A stretch of DNA of 64,000 nucleotides from Alphaproteobacteria bacterium. GTDB taxonomy: Bacteria > Pseudomonadota > Alphaproteobacteria > Rhizobiales > Xanthobacteraceae. Positions 17,195-28,021 of this stretch are shown here, piece after piece. Location of the stretch: assembly GCA_016869215.1 (NCBI GenBank), contig VGEP01000013.1:1-64000 (forward strand). Direction: 5' to 3'. Positions within the stretch are counted from its first letter, which is position 1. The number at the start of each line of letters is the position of its first letter. The notes under the pieces were generated by a model that was not told the origin of the DNA, did not search any database, and was given only the letters and a program-made list of their open reading frames with translations. A program made the translations under genes and the position numbers.

Positions 17195-18511
17195 ATGAGT
17201 CTGCTTCAATGGCTCACCCTTGGCGTATTCGCCGTCACTATCGCCGCCGTCGTCATTAACCGCCTGGACGCCACCGTCGCGGCGCTGCTTGGCGTGGTGG
17301 TCATGGTCTGGATGGGGACCATGAACGAAGTCGAGGCCGCCCAGCTCGTCGACTGGAACGTCATGGCGATCCTGGTCGGCATCTGGATCATCGCCGGCTA
17401 CTTCGGCAAGACCGGCGTGCCGAGCTGGCTTTCGGTGCAATCGCTCAAGCTATCGGGCGGAAAGCCGGGGCTCCTGATCATGGTGCTATCGATGCTGACC
17501 GGCCTGCTGTCGATGTTCATCGACAACGTGGTCTGCATCCTGATGATGGCCCCGGTCGCGCTGCCGCTGGCGCGCGCGCTCGGCATTCCGGCGACGCCGC
17601 TGGTGCTGATGATCGGCTTCTCCGCCAATTTCATGGGCACCGCGCTGCTGCTCGGCGACCTGCCGCCGCAGATGCTGCACAGCGTCGCCGGCGCCGAGTT
17701 CTTCGACTTTGTCTGGCAACACGGCCGGCCGTCGTCGTTCCCGATCCTGATGATCACGTTCGTGATCACGCTCGCGTTCATGTACGTCTACGGCTTCCGC
17801 AAGATCGGCAAGCCGTCGGCCGAAGGCGCCGCCAGCATCAAGGCCGAGATCCCCGATCCGACGTTCGCATGGATCGTGTGCGGAATGTTCGTATTGACCG
17901 TCATCGCAATGGCGTTTCGAGAACAGTTCGGCGTCAAGCTCGGTTTCATCGCGCTGACAGGCGGCATCATCACCGTGTTGATCGTCGAGCTCATGGGCGA
18001 GAGGTTGAAGGAAGCGCCGAGCTTCGAGCACATCGTGCAGGAACTCGACTGGCGCGCCGTGTTCTTCTACATCGCGCTGTTCGCGCTCGTCGGCGGCCTT
18101 GAGAAGACCCACATCCTCGAGATCATGGCGAATTGGATGCGGCCGATGTTCGCCCAGAATTACGCGCTCGGCGCGACGGTGCTGTACTGGGTCACGATCC
18201 CGATCGTTGGCATCGTCGAGCACGACGCCTACATCCTCACCTTCCTGAATATGATCAAGGAGATGGGGGGCCAGGGCATTCCACCGTGGCCGCTGTGGTG
18301 GGTTGTGCTGTGGTCGGGCACGCTCGGCTCGAACCTGACGGTCGCGGGCGCGCCTGCGCTCTATGTCGCGCTGCGGATCGCCGAGAAGGAGGAGGACCGC
18401 AAGGTGTCGCTCCGCGAATTCCTGTCGTGGAGCCTTGCCTTCTGCCTGATCAGTTCGCTCGTCTGCTACGTCTTCGCGATGCTGATCTGGGTCCTCCCCT
18501 ACGCCAACTGA
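17195..18511 (+). CDS. SLC13/ArsB/NhaD-type ion permease
   Basis: 438 aa with about eleven helices. The layout and motifs such as DNVVCILMMAPVALPLA in the first half and SGTLGSNLTVAGAPALYVA in the second fit the ion transporter superfamily that holds NhaD, ArsB and dicarboxylate carriers. The substrate cannot be told. ATG at 17195 has GAAAGGA upstream; the longer frame from 17027 is not protein-like. The stress protein gene follows 13 bases later and is probably cotranscribed. Confidence 0.85.
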   Translation: MSLLQWLTLGVFAVTIAAVVINRLDATVAALLGVVVMVWMGTMNEVEAAQLVDWNVMAILVGIWIIAGYFGKTGVPSWLSVQSLKLSGGKPGLLIMVLSMLTGLLSMFIDNVVCILMMAPVALPLARALGIPATPLVLMIGFSANFMGTALLLGDLPPQMLHSVAGAEFFDFVWQHGRPSSFPILMITFVITLAFMYVYGFRKIGKPSAEGAASIKAEIPDPTFAWIVCGMFVLTVIAMAFREQFGVKLGFIALTGGIITVLIVELMGERLKEAPSFEHIVQELDWRAVFFYIALFALVGGLEKTHILEIMANWMRPMFAQNYALGATVLYWVTIPIVGIVEHDAYILTFLNMIKEMGGQGIPPWPLWWVVLWSGTLGSNLTVAGAPALYVALRIAEKEEDRKVSLREFLSWSLAFCLISSLVCYVFAMLIWVLPYAN

Positions 18512-18524
18512 GAAAGGAGTCGCC

Positions 18525-18968
18525 ATGTTCAAGAACATCCTGATCCCGACGGACGGCTCGCCTCTGGCGGAGAAAGCCGTCAAGCAGGGCGTGGCGCTGG
18601 CGAAGTCGCTCGGCGCCAAGGTCACTGCGGTGTATGCGGCGCCGCCCGCGACTCCGATCGTGTACCGCAACCATCTTCCGGCCGGATACACGACGCCGCG
18701 CGAGCACGAGAAGATCATCGAACGGACCACCGCCAAGCATCTCGGCTTCGTCGAACGCGAGGCCAAGAAGGCGAAGGTCCGATTCGAGGGCGTTCACCTC
18801 ACCACCGACTTCGCCGAGGACGCGATCCTGAAGGTCGCGCAGCAGAAGAAGTGCGACCTGATCGTGATTTCAACCCACGGCGAGGGCGGGCTGCGCGGTT
18901 TCTTTCTCGGCAGCGTCACGCAGAAGGTGCTGGCCAAGGCCAAGGTGCCGGTGATGGTTTTGCGCTGA
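18525..18968 (+). CDS. Universal stress protein (UspA family)
   Basis: 147 aa, one Usp domain. It starts MFKNILIPTDGS and ends with the ATP-binding motif GEGGLRGFFLGSVTQKVL, then VPVMVLR. The G-2x-G-9x-G(S) pattern is intact, so it should bind ATP. It lies 13 bases after the permease gene with AAAGGAG before its start; Usp proteins next to transporters often modulate them in response to energy state. Confidence 0.9.
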   Translation: MFKNILIPTDGSPLAEKAVKQGVALAKSLGAKVTAVYAAPPATPIVYRNHLPAGYTTPREHEKIIERTTAKHLGFVEREAKKAKVRFEGVHLTTDFAEDAILKVAQQKKCDLIVISTHGEGGLRGFFLGSVTQKVLAKAKVPVMVLR

Positions 18969-19092
18969 CCGCCCTGCGGGGCCAGGCAACGCCAAGACCC
19001 GCCGCCGTGCGGTCCCGACAAGGACACCGCTGCGACTTCCCATCAGTATGATGAATCGATAAAATTCGCATACTGAGATCGGGAGAGCCGCG

Positions 19093-19590
19093 ATGCCGTA
19101 CAACGTCCTTGCCATGCTCTTCGCGATTGCCGTCGCGGCTGGCGCATCCACGGCCAGCGCCGAGACCCCCGAGGAATGGGTCAAGCTCGGCGCCCGCGTG
19201 CACGGCGGCTTCGGCGCCTTCATTCCGGTCGATATCCGGATCGGCGAGGACGCCATGAGGCGCCTCAACGCCAAGCCGCGCGAGCTTGCAGTGACCTACT
19301 ACAGCGGCGACGGCGTACCGTGCCCCTGCTCGGTCGATGGCATCATGCTGGCGCTGATCGCGAGCCCCGGCCAGAGTTCGGTGCGGGTCGAGGCGGAGAA
19401 GCCGCCGCCCGGCACGTTCCTGGTCGCCGTCATTCGCCCGCGCAAGGGCGGCGACGGGCTAAAGTACACCGTGCCGAATTCGTTCCTGCCTCAACTCGGA
19501 GAGATCAACAAGACGATCCAGAATCCGCTGGCGCGCTACCACGCGGTGATCAAGCTCGAAGGCCTGTTCACGGTTGAACCGGTGAAGTAG
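19093..19590 (+). CDS. Secreted protein resembling FmdE-type domain
   Basis: 165 aa with a Sec signal peptide ending ASTASA. The mature part, HGGFGAFIPVDIRIGEDAM, then YYSGDGVPCPCSVDGIMLA, resembles periplasmic relatives of formylmethanofuran dehydrogenase subunit E, where a conserved C-P-C/C-x-VD segment follows a helix. No methanofuran pathway gene is present, so the name reflects fold resemblance only. It is a single gene, upstream of nikR. The function is unknown. Confidence 0.5.
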   Translation: MPYNVLAMLFAIAVAAGASTASAETPEEWVKLGARVHGGFGAFIPVDIRIGEDAMRRLNAKPRELAVTYYSGDGVPCPCSVDGIMLALIASPGQSSVRVEAEKPPPGTFLVAVIRPRKGGDGLKYTVPNSFLPQLGEINKTIQNPLARYHAVIKLEGLFTVEPVK

Positions 19591-19652
19591 CTGCGGCATA
19601 CGCGCGCGGCGGCAAGGTCTAGAATGGTCCGGCCGACCGCCGGGAGCATTCC

Positions 19653-20156
19653 ATGCAGCGCGTGACTGTGACCCTCGACGACGACCTGATGCACGACCTC
19701 GACCGCATCATCGCGGCGCGCGGCTATCAGAACCGCTCGGAAGCGATCCGCGATCTGGCCCGCGCCGGCTTGCAGCAGGCCGCGGCAGAGACGGCGCCTG
19801 CACGCCGCTGCGTCGCCGCGCTGGTCTATGTCTACGACCATCACGCGCGGGATCTGCCCAAGCGGCTGACGCAGGGTTTCCACGACCACCACGACCTGTC
19901 GCAGGCCACGCTGCATGTGCATCTCGATGCCGAAAACTGCATGGAGGTCACGGTACTCAAGGGACAAGGTTCGGAGGTGCAGGCGTTCGCCGACCGCGTC
20001 ATTGCCGAGCGCGGCGTTCGCCACGGACACGTGGTCTATCTGCCGGCGCCCGGTCGCATGCCATCCGGTCACGCGCACCGCCACGACCATGGCCATTCTC
20101 AGGGCCATTCCCCGGCGCAGACGCGCAAGCCCGCAAAGCGCCGCAGCCGCGCCTAA
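19653..20156 (+). CDS. nikR: Nickel-responsive regulator NikR
   Basis: 167 aa. The N-terminal ribbon-helix-helix (RVTVTLDDDLMHDLDRII, then YQNRSEAIRDLAR) binds DNA. The C-terminal ACT-like domain holds the high-affinity nickel ligands in HDHHDLSQATLHVHLDAENC, where His, His-x-His and Cys have the NikR spacing. Unusually, a His-rich tail (GHAHRHDHGHSQGHS) is appended. NikR represses nickel uptake when Ni is bound; no nickel transporter or nickel enzyme gene is adjacent, so its targets lie elsewhere. Confidence 0.93.
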   Translation: MQRVTVTLDDDLMHDLDRIIAARGYQNRSEAIRDLARAGLQQAAAETAPARRCVAALVYVYDHHARDLPKRLTQGFHDHHDLSQATLHVHLDAENCMEVTVLKGQGSEVQAFADRVIAERGVRHGHVVYLPAPGRMPSGHAHRHDHGHSQGHSPAQTRKPAKRRSRA

Positions 20157-20243
20157 CGGGCCGCCGGCCGGACCTTAACAGCCCTTTAAGGCTCCCCGGC
20201 GCATGGTGCCTCGAAACGGCACAGTTGCGTCTGGAGTCCCGCC

Positions 20244-21755
<1,512 letters not shown>

Positions 21756-21810
21756 CCCTGTTGCGGGTCACGCCACCGTGATCAAAGCGGCGGCGTTTAC
21801 TCTTAATTCC

Positions 21811-21830
21811 AAGTCGCGTGGACGCGACTT
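21811..21830 (+). terminator. Rho-independent terminator after the response regulator
   Basis: AAGTCGCG and CGCGACTT form a perfect 8-base stem with a TGGA tetraloop, followed by TGTTT. It lies 56 bases after the response regulator stop. Confidence 0.7.
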
Positions 21831-21910
21831 TGTTTAGCTGAAAAAGTCCCCATTCCATCGGCGGTATCGCGTCATTTGCGTCCGGCGCGAATGGATTGGG
21901 AGACTCGACA

Positions 21911-23977
21911 ATGCACAGCGCGCGAACTGGCGCTCGATCGGCTGCACGGCTTGGTCTGCTCGCGGGCACCGCTCTGGTTCTAAGCGCGGCGAGTGCGGCC
22001 GCGCAGCTTGCGCCGATGTCGCCTCCCGGCGCGTTCAGCACGCCCGGCAGTATGCCCAAGCCGCCGACCGTGACCGCTCCGTCCGACGGCGGCTCGCGCT
22101 TCCACAATCCTTCCGCACCGTCGGCGACCGTCCAGCCCCGGCGCGAGCAGCAGGCGCTGCCGTCGCGTCCGGCCAACGCCGAGATTCCGAGTTCACCCGC
22201 CGCGGTCGGCGCACCGTCACAGCCCGCGACCGCGCAGCCGTCAGCACCCGCTGCGCGCACCCAGCCTACTGCACCGCCGGCCGCCGTCGCCGCACCACCG
22301 GCTCCGCGGGTCGAGCCCGCTCCGCGCCCTACCGCCGCGGCCCCTGCAAGCGACCCTGCGGTGTCCGATGCGCTGCGCCAGCTCGTCGCCGGCCGCGCGA
22401 TCGAACGGATCACCTCGCGGAAGTCGGAGCGTGACGCCATCGCCACGCTCTATCAGAAGGGCCGCAACCATCAGCCGCTGTGGATCGCCTCCGGCGGTCC
22501 GAGCGAGCGCGCCAAGGCCGCAATCGAGTTCCTGCGCGGCGTCGACGCCGACGGCCTCGACCCCGCCGACTATCAGGCGCCGAACTTCAACGCCGCGTCT
22601 CCCGAGGCGATTGCGGAAGCCGAGTTGCGGTTCACCGCCACCGTGCTGTCGTATGCACGCCACGCGCTCAACGGTCGCGTGCATTTCAGCCGCGTCAGCC
22701 CGAACATCGACTACAAGCTGGCGTTCGACGAGAACGACGTGCTCAACCGCCTGGCCGGATCGAACGACGTCGCGCGAACGCTGGCGTCGTTCCAGCCGCA
22801 GCAGCCCGCCTATAAGGCGCTCAAGGCCAAGCTTGCCGAGTTCCGCCAGCAGCCCGCCGAAACGGGTCCCGCGCCGATCGCCAGCGGCCCCGTGCTGCGC
22901 CTGACCCGCGACCGCAATGGCCGCACGCTCGTCATGTCCGACCCCCGCGTGCCGCAGCTGCGCGAGCGGCTCGGCGTCAAGCCCGAACAGAACACACACT
23001 ACAATGCCGCACTCGCCTCGGCGGTCGCCGGCTTCCAGAAGTCGCGCGGCCTGCAGCCGAACGGGCAACTCACCACCGCGACGATCGAGGCGCTCAACGG
23101 TCCGAGCCGGCAGAAGCGGCTCGATGCCATCCTCGCCACCATGGAGCGCTGGCGCTGGATGCCGCGCGATCTCGGCCGCACGCACGTGGCGCTGAACATC
23201 CCTGACTACCACCTGCGCGTCATGCACAACGGCCAGCAGGTCTGGATGACGCGCGTCGTCGTCGGCAAGCCGACCCATGCCACGCCGCTGATCACCGAGA
23301 CGATGAAGTACATCACCGTCAATCCGATCTGGAACGTGCCGCAGTCGATCATCCACCAGGAGATCATGCCGCTCTATCAGTCGACGGACCGGCAGATCTT
23401 CGAGCGCATGGGCCTGAAGGTGGAGCGCCGCCAGAACGGCGAAATCCGTGTGTTCCAGCCGCCGGGCGACCGCAACGCGCTCGGCCGCCTCCGCTTCAAC
23501 TTCCCCAACAAGTTCCTCGTGTACCAGCACGACACGCCGGAGCGGCAATACTTCGCCCACTCGCGCCGCGCCCACAGCCACGGCTGCATGCGCGTCCAGG
23601 ACCCGTTGAAATATGCCGAGGTGCTGCTGACCTATGGAGCGCCGCGGGGCAACCACACCCAGGCTTCGCTGTCCCGCATGTTCGGAGACGAGGAGCGGCA
23701 GATCGACTTCCAGCACCACATCCCGGTCCATGTCTCCTATCAGACCGCCTTCGTGGACGACGCCGGCAAGCTCGTCTTCCGGGAGGACATCTACGACCTC
23801 GACAAGGCGCTCCTGGCGCAATTGAGGGGTGCCGAGCGGGCTGTGGCCGATGTCATCATGGAGCGGCCGGCCGACCCGAACTATCAGCCGACGCCGGATG
23901 ACGCCAAGCGCCTCCAGAGCGTGGCGCGGGGCGGCGTTCCCAATCCGTTCGCGGTGTTCGAGCAGCTTTTCAGGTAA
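21911..23977 (+). CDS. L,D-transpeptidase (LdtD/YcbB-like)
   Basis: 688 aa. A signal peptide ends near SAASAAAQ, followed by about 120 residues of Pro/Ala-rich linker. Then come the YcbB-type N-terminal scaffold, a peptidoglycan-binding segment (SAVAGFQKSRGLQPNGQLT) and the YkuD catalytic domain with the nucleophile Cys in AHSRRAHSHGCMRVQDP. It forms 3-3 (meso-DAP to meso-DAP) cross-links in the cell wall. ATG at 21911 has GGGAG upstream. The next gene encodes a MepK-like protein, mirroring E. coli ycbB-ycbK. Confidence 0.9.
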   Translation: MHSARTGARSAARLGLLAGTALVLSAASAAAQLAPMSPPGAFSTPGSMPKPPTVTAPSDGGSRFHNPSAPSATVQPRREQQALPSRPANAEIPSSPAAVGAPSQPATAQPSAPAARTQPTAPPAAVAAPPAPRVEPAPRPTAAAPASDPAVSDALRQLVAGRAIERITSRKSERDAIATLYQKGRNHQPLWIASGGPSERAKAAIEFLRGVDADGLDPADYQAPNFNAASPEAIAEAELRFTATVLSYARHALNGRVHFSRVSPNIDYKLAFDENDVLNRLAGSNDVARTLASFQPQQPAYKALKAKLAEFRQQPAETGPAPIASGPVLRLTRDRNGRTLVMSDPRVPQLRERLGVKPEQNTHYNAALASAVAGFQKSRGLQPNGQLTTATIEALNGPSRQKRLDAILATMERWRWMPRDLGRTHVALNIPDYHLRVMHNGQQVWMTRVVVGKPTHATPLITETMKYITVNPIWNVPQSIIHQEIMPLYQSTDRQIFERMGLKVERRQNGEIRVFQPPGDRNALGRLRFNFPNKFLVYQHDTPERQYFAHSRRAHSHGCMRVQDPLKYAEVLLTYGAPRGNHTQASLSRMFGDEERQIDFQHHIPVHVSYQTAFVDDAGKLVFREDIYDLDKALLAQLRGAERAVADVIMERPADPNYQPTPDDAKRLQSVARGGVPNPFAVFEQLFR

Positions 23978-24241
23978 GAGGCGCTGACCCTACCCGGAAA
24001 CTCCCTCGTTTCGAGGCATCGGAGCGGTTATCCACCGGTCTGGTCCACCCCGGCGAAGTCGCTGGATTATCGAGGCCCTTTTTCGCCATACTTTCCAATT
24101 AAGAAGGTTTGTCCGGTGGATAGGGCGGGGGGACGTTAATTCCGCATTAACCCAACCTGACAAGACTGCGTTAGCCACGCTGCCGCGGCAGGTCTGCCGT
24201 GGAAGCATCCCGTTTTTTGAGCCCTGAACGCGAGATCGCAC

Positions 24242-25885
24242 GTGCGAGTTGGTTCCGCGCAAAAGGCCGGACGAGCATTGCTCTCTCTCAGCGTGGCGCG
24301 GCGCGTCGGGTTGGCCGCTTGGCTGTTTGCTGTTTCCCCGTTGGTGATCCAGGCCGCGCAGGCCGAAACGCGAACCCTGCATCTCTACAACATCCACACC
24401 CACGAAAACCTGACCATCGCCTACAAGCGCGGCGGGCAATTCGACGAAGCCGCACTCAAGAGACTGAATGCTTTCATGCGCGACTGGCGCAAGGAGCAGG
24501 AAGTCAAAATGGAACCGCAGCTTTTCGACATGTTGTGGGAGGTCCACCGGGAGGTGAAAGCCTCCGGCCCCATTCACGTCGTCTGCGGCTATCGCTCGCC
24601 CGAAACCAACTCGATGCTGCGCCGGCGCAGCGGTGGAGTCGCCAAGACATCCCTGCACATGCAGGGCAAGGCCATCGACTTCTCGATCCCGAGCGCCAAT
24701 GTCGCCGACGTCCGCGCCGCGGCGCTTCGCGCCCAAGGCGGCGGCGTCGGCTACTATCCAACTTCGGGCATCCCGTTCGTCCACATGGACGTGGGCACGG
24801 TGCGCCACTGGCCGCGCATGACCCGCGAGCAGCTGGCCAAGGTGTTCCCGGACGGCCGCACCGTCCACGTGCCGACCGACGGCAATCCCCTCCCCGGCTA
24901 CGAACTGGCGCTGGCCGATCTCGAGCGCGGCAATCTCCGCCGCTCCTCGCCGCCGCGTCAGCGCAGCCTGATCGCTTCGCTGTTCAGCGCCGGCCAGGAC
25001 GTCGAGGAAGTCTCCGATCAGGATACGGCCCGGCAGACCCCGGCCGCGACCGTCACACGCCGCCCGGCACCGCCCGCACCCGCGCCGGTCCAGGTTGCTG
25101 CCGCGCCCGAGCCAAAGATCGACAACGTCCCGCTGCCGCGCAGCCGGCCGGTGTATCAGCTGGCGGCGGCGGAAAGCCGTCCAGCTCCGGCGCCGGCCCC
25201 GCGGCGCGTCTCCGATCCGGTGAGCGTCGCCGCCCTGAATCCGAACGACATCATCAACGCCCGCGGCTTCTGGCATGGCCTGCCGGAAACGCCGCGCGAT
25301 TTGCCGAAGGTTGCGGCTGTGGAACCGACGGCGCAGGACCTGTCCAGCGCCCGCCGAATGCTCGCCAACTCGCTCGCGGCCGCCAAGTCTGACATCACCG
25401 CCACCGTCGGACCGTTTGCCCGCACCGACCGGGTGCCGGCCGACATGGCGCTGGCTTACGCCGCGGAAGCCGACGGCAAGCCCGAAACGACAGCAACCGC
25501 CCGTCCCGCAATGGCCCGCGGCCAGACCGTCGGTCTCGCGCCCGCGGCACGGGTCACGACCAAGGGCACGGCTTCGATCGCGGTCAAACCGGCGCTCGCT
25601 CTTGCGAACGGCAATGCGGCCCGCAACGCCGACAAGCTGAACGACCCGTGGCTGCGCGGCATCGCCATGGCGCCGAGCGTGCAGAACTCCATGGTCGTGA
25701 CGGTGTTCGGCGACCCGGACTTCCGTACGCTGACCCCGTATCTGTGGAAGCCGCGCACCGCCGTGATGATGACCTTCTCCCACGACCCGCATCTCGGCAT
25801 GACCGCCGAAGCCTTCAGCGGCAGCGCGGTGGTGTTCCAGGCCACCGTGACTTTCGACCCGCGCCGCACCGCGGCCCTGCAGTAA
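24242..25885 (+). CDS. MepK/YcbK-like DUF882 (peptidase M15) protein with long tail
   Basis: 547 aa from GTG. After a signal peptide (ending AQAAQA), residues about 45-210 are the DUF882/M15 fold with zinc residues in SLHMQGKAIDF (S-x-H-x-x-G-x-A-x-D) and the final FVHMDVG; CGYRSPETN also fits. E. coli MepK (about 180 aa) cuts the 3-3 cross-links made by LdtD. Here more than 300 extra residues follow: Pro/Ala-rich linker, then a folded-looking end (SMVVTVFGDPDFRTLTPY). The tail is unassigned. Confidence 0.85.
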   Translation: MRVGSAQKAGRALLSLSVARRVGLAAWLFAVSPLVIQAAQAETRTLHLYNIHTHENLTIAYKRGGQFDEAALKRLNAFMRDWRKEQEVKMEPQLFDMLWEVHREVKASGPIHVVCGYRSPETNSMLRRRSGGVAKTSLHMQGKAIDFSIPSANVADVRAAALRAQGGGVGYYPTSGIPFVHMDVGTVRHWPRMTREQLAKVFPDGRTVHVPTDGNPLPGYELALADLERGNLRRSSPPRQRSLIASLFSAGQDVEEVSDQDTARQTPAATVTRRPAPPAPAPVQVAAAPEPKIDNVPLPRSRPVYQLAAAESRPAPAPAPRRVSDPVSVAALNPNDIINARGFWHGLPETPRDLPKVAAVEPTAQDLSSARRMLANSLAAAKSDITATVGPFARTDRVPADMALAYAAEADGKPETTATARPAMARGQTVGLAPAARVTTKGTASIAVKPALALANGNAARNADKLNDPWLRGIAMAPSVQNSMVVTVFGDPDFRTLTPYLWKPRTAVMMTFSHDPHLGMTAEAFSGSAVVFQATVTFDPRRTAALQ

Positions 25886-26032
25886 ATCCCCCACCCGGCG
25901 CTGTCGCAACGGCTGCGATCCAGCGGCGGCCCTCCCATGTCCCGGCGCACCGGCATGACGGCCGCGAGGGGCGACACCGCGCCTCGCTGGTATAGGATGC
26001 CCACCGAATGGCATCGCGAGCGGGAGATCAGG

Positions 26033-27442
26033 TTGAGCCTCACCAACACCGTCCTGGACACGCGCTTTCGCGCCGCCCTCGGCCGCATGGCGGAACGCGG
26101 ACGGCTTGTGACCTACAACGAGCCGATCGATCCGCACCTCGAGATCGCCGGCCTGATGAAGAAGCTCGACGGCGGGCCCGCGCTCCTGTTCTCCAAGATC
26201 GCCGGCTACGACATGCCGGCGATCGGCAATCTCCTGTCGTGTCAGCCCAACGTCGAGGCGGCCTTCGGCATCGATTTCCGCGGCGTCCGCCAGTTCGTCA
26301 GCCGGGCGCTCGGTGACCCGAAGCCGCCGGTGCTGGTCCAGCGCGCGCCGGTGCAGGAGCGCGTGGTAACGAAGGACATCGACCTCGGCCGCATGCTGCC
26401 CGCGCTCTATCACACCGCCGCCGATGCCGGCCGCTACATTACTGCTGGCATCATGATCGCGAAGGATCCGGAAACCGGGGTCTACAACGCGTCCTATCAT
26501 CGACTCATGCTATGCGGGAGCAATCGCGCCGCGATCCAGCTCGACTTCGGCCGCCATCTGCGCAACGCCTTCGAACGCGCGCAGAAGAAAGGCCAGCACC
26601 TGCCGGTCGTCGCAGTGATCGGTTCCGACTTGGCCCTGCACTACACCGCCGCCACCATGGGCTCGCAGATGCCCGAGCACGCCGACGAACTTGCGGTCGC
26701 CGGCGGGCTGTGCGGGCGGCCGCTGGAGGTGGTGAAGGCCGTGTCGCAGGACATCCTGGTCCCGGCCGAGAGCGAGATCGTGCTCGAAGGCGTGCTGCGA
26801 ATCGACGAGGAGGTTGTGGAGGGTCCGTTCGGCGAGTTCGTCGGCTATCTCGCACCGGCCGATCCGGCGCCGATCTTCGAGATCACGGCCGTGACCCACC
26901 GCGCCAAGCCGATCTACCACGCGATCAACGGCTACGGCCGCGAGACGGTGGTGCTGCGGAAATATGTGCTGGAGGCGAGCCTGCTCAAGGTGCTGCAGAC
27001 GGCGGTTCCGATCGTCACCGACGCCGAGATGACGGCCGGAGGGCTGCACCGCTTTCACGCGATCGTGCAGGTCAGGAAGACCAGCCCGACGCACGACGGA
27101 TTGCAGCGCAATGCCATCATGGCATCGTTCGGCGCGCTGAAGGACCTCGACATGGTGATCGTGGTCGACGACGACATCGACATCCGCGATCCGGCTGACG
27201 TGGAATATGCACTCGCGACCCGCATGGAGGCTTCGCGCGATCTGTTCACGGTGCCGGCGGCGCGCGGCCACGAATACGTCCGCGTCTCCGACCGCGGCAT
27301 GCGCACCAAGCTCGGCATCGACGCCACGGTGCCGTTCGAAGAGAAGGCGCGGTTCGCGCGCTGCGAGTTCAAGCCGATGGAAATCGCCGACGGCGCGATC
27401 TCGACCGACCCGGCGGTGGCGCGGAAGCGGCTGGACCTGTAA
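26033..27442 (+). CDS. UbiD-family prenylated-FMN decarboxylase
   Basis: About 469 aa with the UbiD signatures: YNASYHRLMLCG, holding the catalytic Arg, and EGPFGEFVGYLAP, holding the two catalytic Glu residues five apart. It would (de)carboxylate an aromatic or alpha,beta-unsaturated acid using prenyl-FMN, which needs a UbiX partner not present here. The start is uncertain: TTG at 26033 has GGGAG at proper distance, while ATGs at 25997 and 25937 lie upstream. It ends 10 bases from the convergent VOC gene. The substrate is unknown. Confidence 0.88.
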   Translation: MSLTNTVLDTRFRAALGRMAERGRLVTYNEPIDPHLEIAGLMKKLDGGPALLFSKIAGYDMPAIGNLLSCQPNVEAAFGIDFRGVRQFVSRALGDPKPPVLVQRAPVQERVVTKDIDLGRMLPALYHTAADAGRYITAGIMIAKDPETGVYNASYHRLMLCGSNRAAIQLDFGRHLRNAFERAQKKGQHLPVVAVIGSDLALHYTAATMGSQMPEHADELAVAGGLCGRPLEVVKAVSQDILVPAESEIVLEGVLRIDEEVVEGPFGEFVGYLAPADPAPIFEITAVTHRAKPIYHAINGYGRETVVLRKYVLEASLLKVLQTAVPIVTDAEMTAGGLHRFHAIVQVRKTSPTHDGLQRNAIMASFGALKDLDMVIVVDDDIDIRDPADVEYALATRMEASRDLFTVPAARGHEYVRVSDRGMRTKLGIDATVPFEEKARFARCEFKPMEIADGAISTDPAVARKRLDL

Positions 27443-27452
27443 ACCTCGTGCG

Positions 27453-27926
27453 CTACGCCGCCTTGGCCTTGGGCTGTCCGAACGGTTTTCCGGGCTGATA
27501 GACGCGGTCGGCCGGAATCTCCGGCGTCGGGCGGTTCTCGGCCTTGCCGTCGAACGTCAGCTCCATCATCACGCCGCTCGGGTCGTGCACGAAAATCTGC
27601 CAGAGCGTGGTGCCCGGCACGATCGCCGCGCGCCAGTCATAGCCGCGCTTCTGCACGCGGCTCAGGCACTCGTCCCAGCCGGTGACGGTCAGGCTCACAT
27701 GGTCGACCGAGCCGGTCCCATAGGGCGTCCTGCCGTCAACCAGCGCGGGCCCGCCGGCATAGATGTGGATGATCGGCGTGCCGTCGGCCTGCCCGATCCA
27801 GGCGCCGGGAAAGCCGAAGTCGGGACGGTGCACGAGCTTCATGCCGAGCACGTCGGTGTAGAATTTCACCGTGGCGTCGAGGTCGTTGGTCTTGATCGCG
27901 ACGTGGAACAGTCCGGCGACTTGCAT
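27453..27926 (-). CDS. VOC-family (glyoxalase/dioxygenase fold) protein
   Basis: 157 aa. Two beta-alpha-beta-beta-beta units start at LFHVAIKTNDLDATVKFYTD and VDHVSLTVTGWDECL; His residues at the first position of each unit and a terminal Glu in VMMELTF are likely metal ligands. Such proteins act as lyases, isomerases or extradiol dioxygenases; which one is not visible. GGAGGGAG precedes the ATG. It is separated from the ABC receptor gene upstream by a terminator. Confidence 0.82.
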   Translation of the reverse strand: MQVAGLFHVAIKTNDLDATVKFYTDVLGMKLVHRPDFGFPGAWIGQADGTPIIHIYAGGPALVDGRTPYGTGSVDHVSLTVTGWDECLSRVQKRGYDWRAAIVPGTTLWQIFVHDPSGVMMELTFDGKAENRPTPEIPADRVYQPGKPFGQPKAKAA

Positions 27927-27942
27927 GACGAACTCCCTCCAG

Positions 27943-27978
27943 AAAAAAAGCCCCGCGCGGAGCGAACCCCGCGCGGCG
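27943..27978 (-). terminator. Rho-independent terminator after the ABC receptor gene
   Basis: Read on the minus strand, CCGCGCGG, a short loop, CCGCGCGG then GGGC and a run of seven T. It ends transcription of the leftward substrate-binding-protein gene about 45 bases after its stop, just before the VOC gene start. Confidence 0.65.
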
Positions 27979-28021
27979 CGAATTGTAGCAGCGGGAAGGC
28001 TGTCCCGCAGCAGAGGTTCGG

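Noticed and set aside
17486-18766. 426-aa minus-strand frame over the permease and Usp genes
   Set aside because: The sense strand encodes well-supported proteins; the antisense protein is low-complexity, rich in Arg, Asp and His.
24004-24016. CCTCG-TTT-CGAGG as terminator of the transpeptidase gene
   Set aside because: The 5-base stem is too short and no T-run follows.
23990-26500. 836-aa open frame on the minus strand
   Set aside because: It lies antisense to the DUF882 and UbiD genes, is Arg/His-rich with no recognisable domain, and is a by-product of GC-rich codon use.
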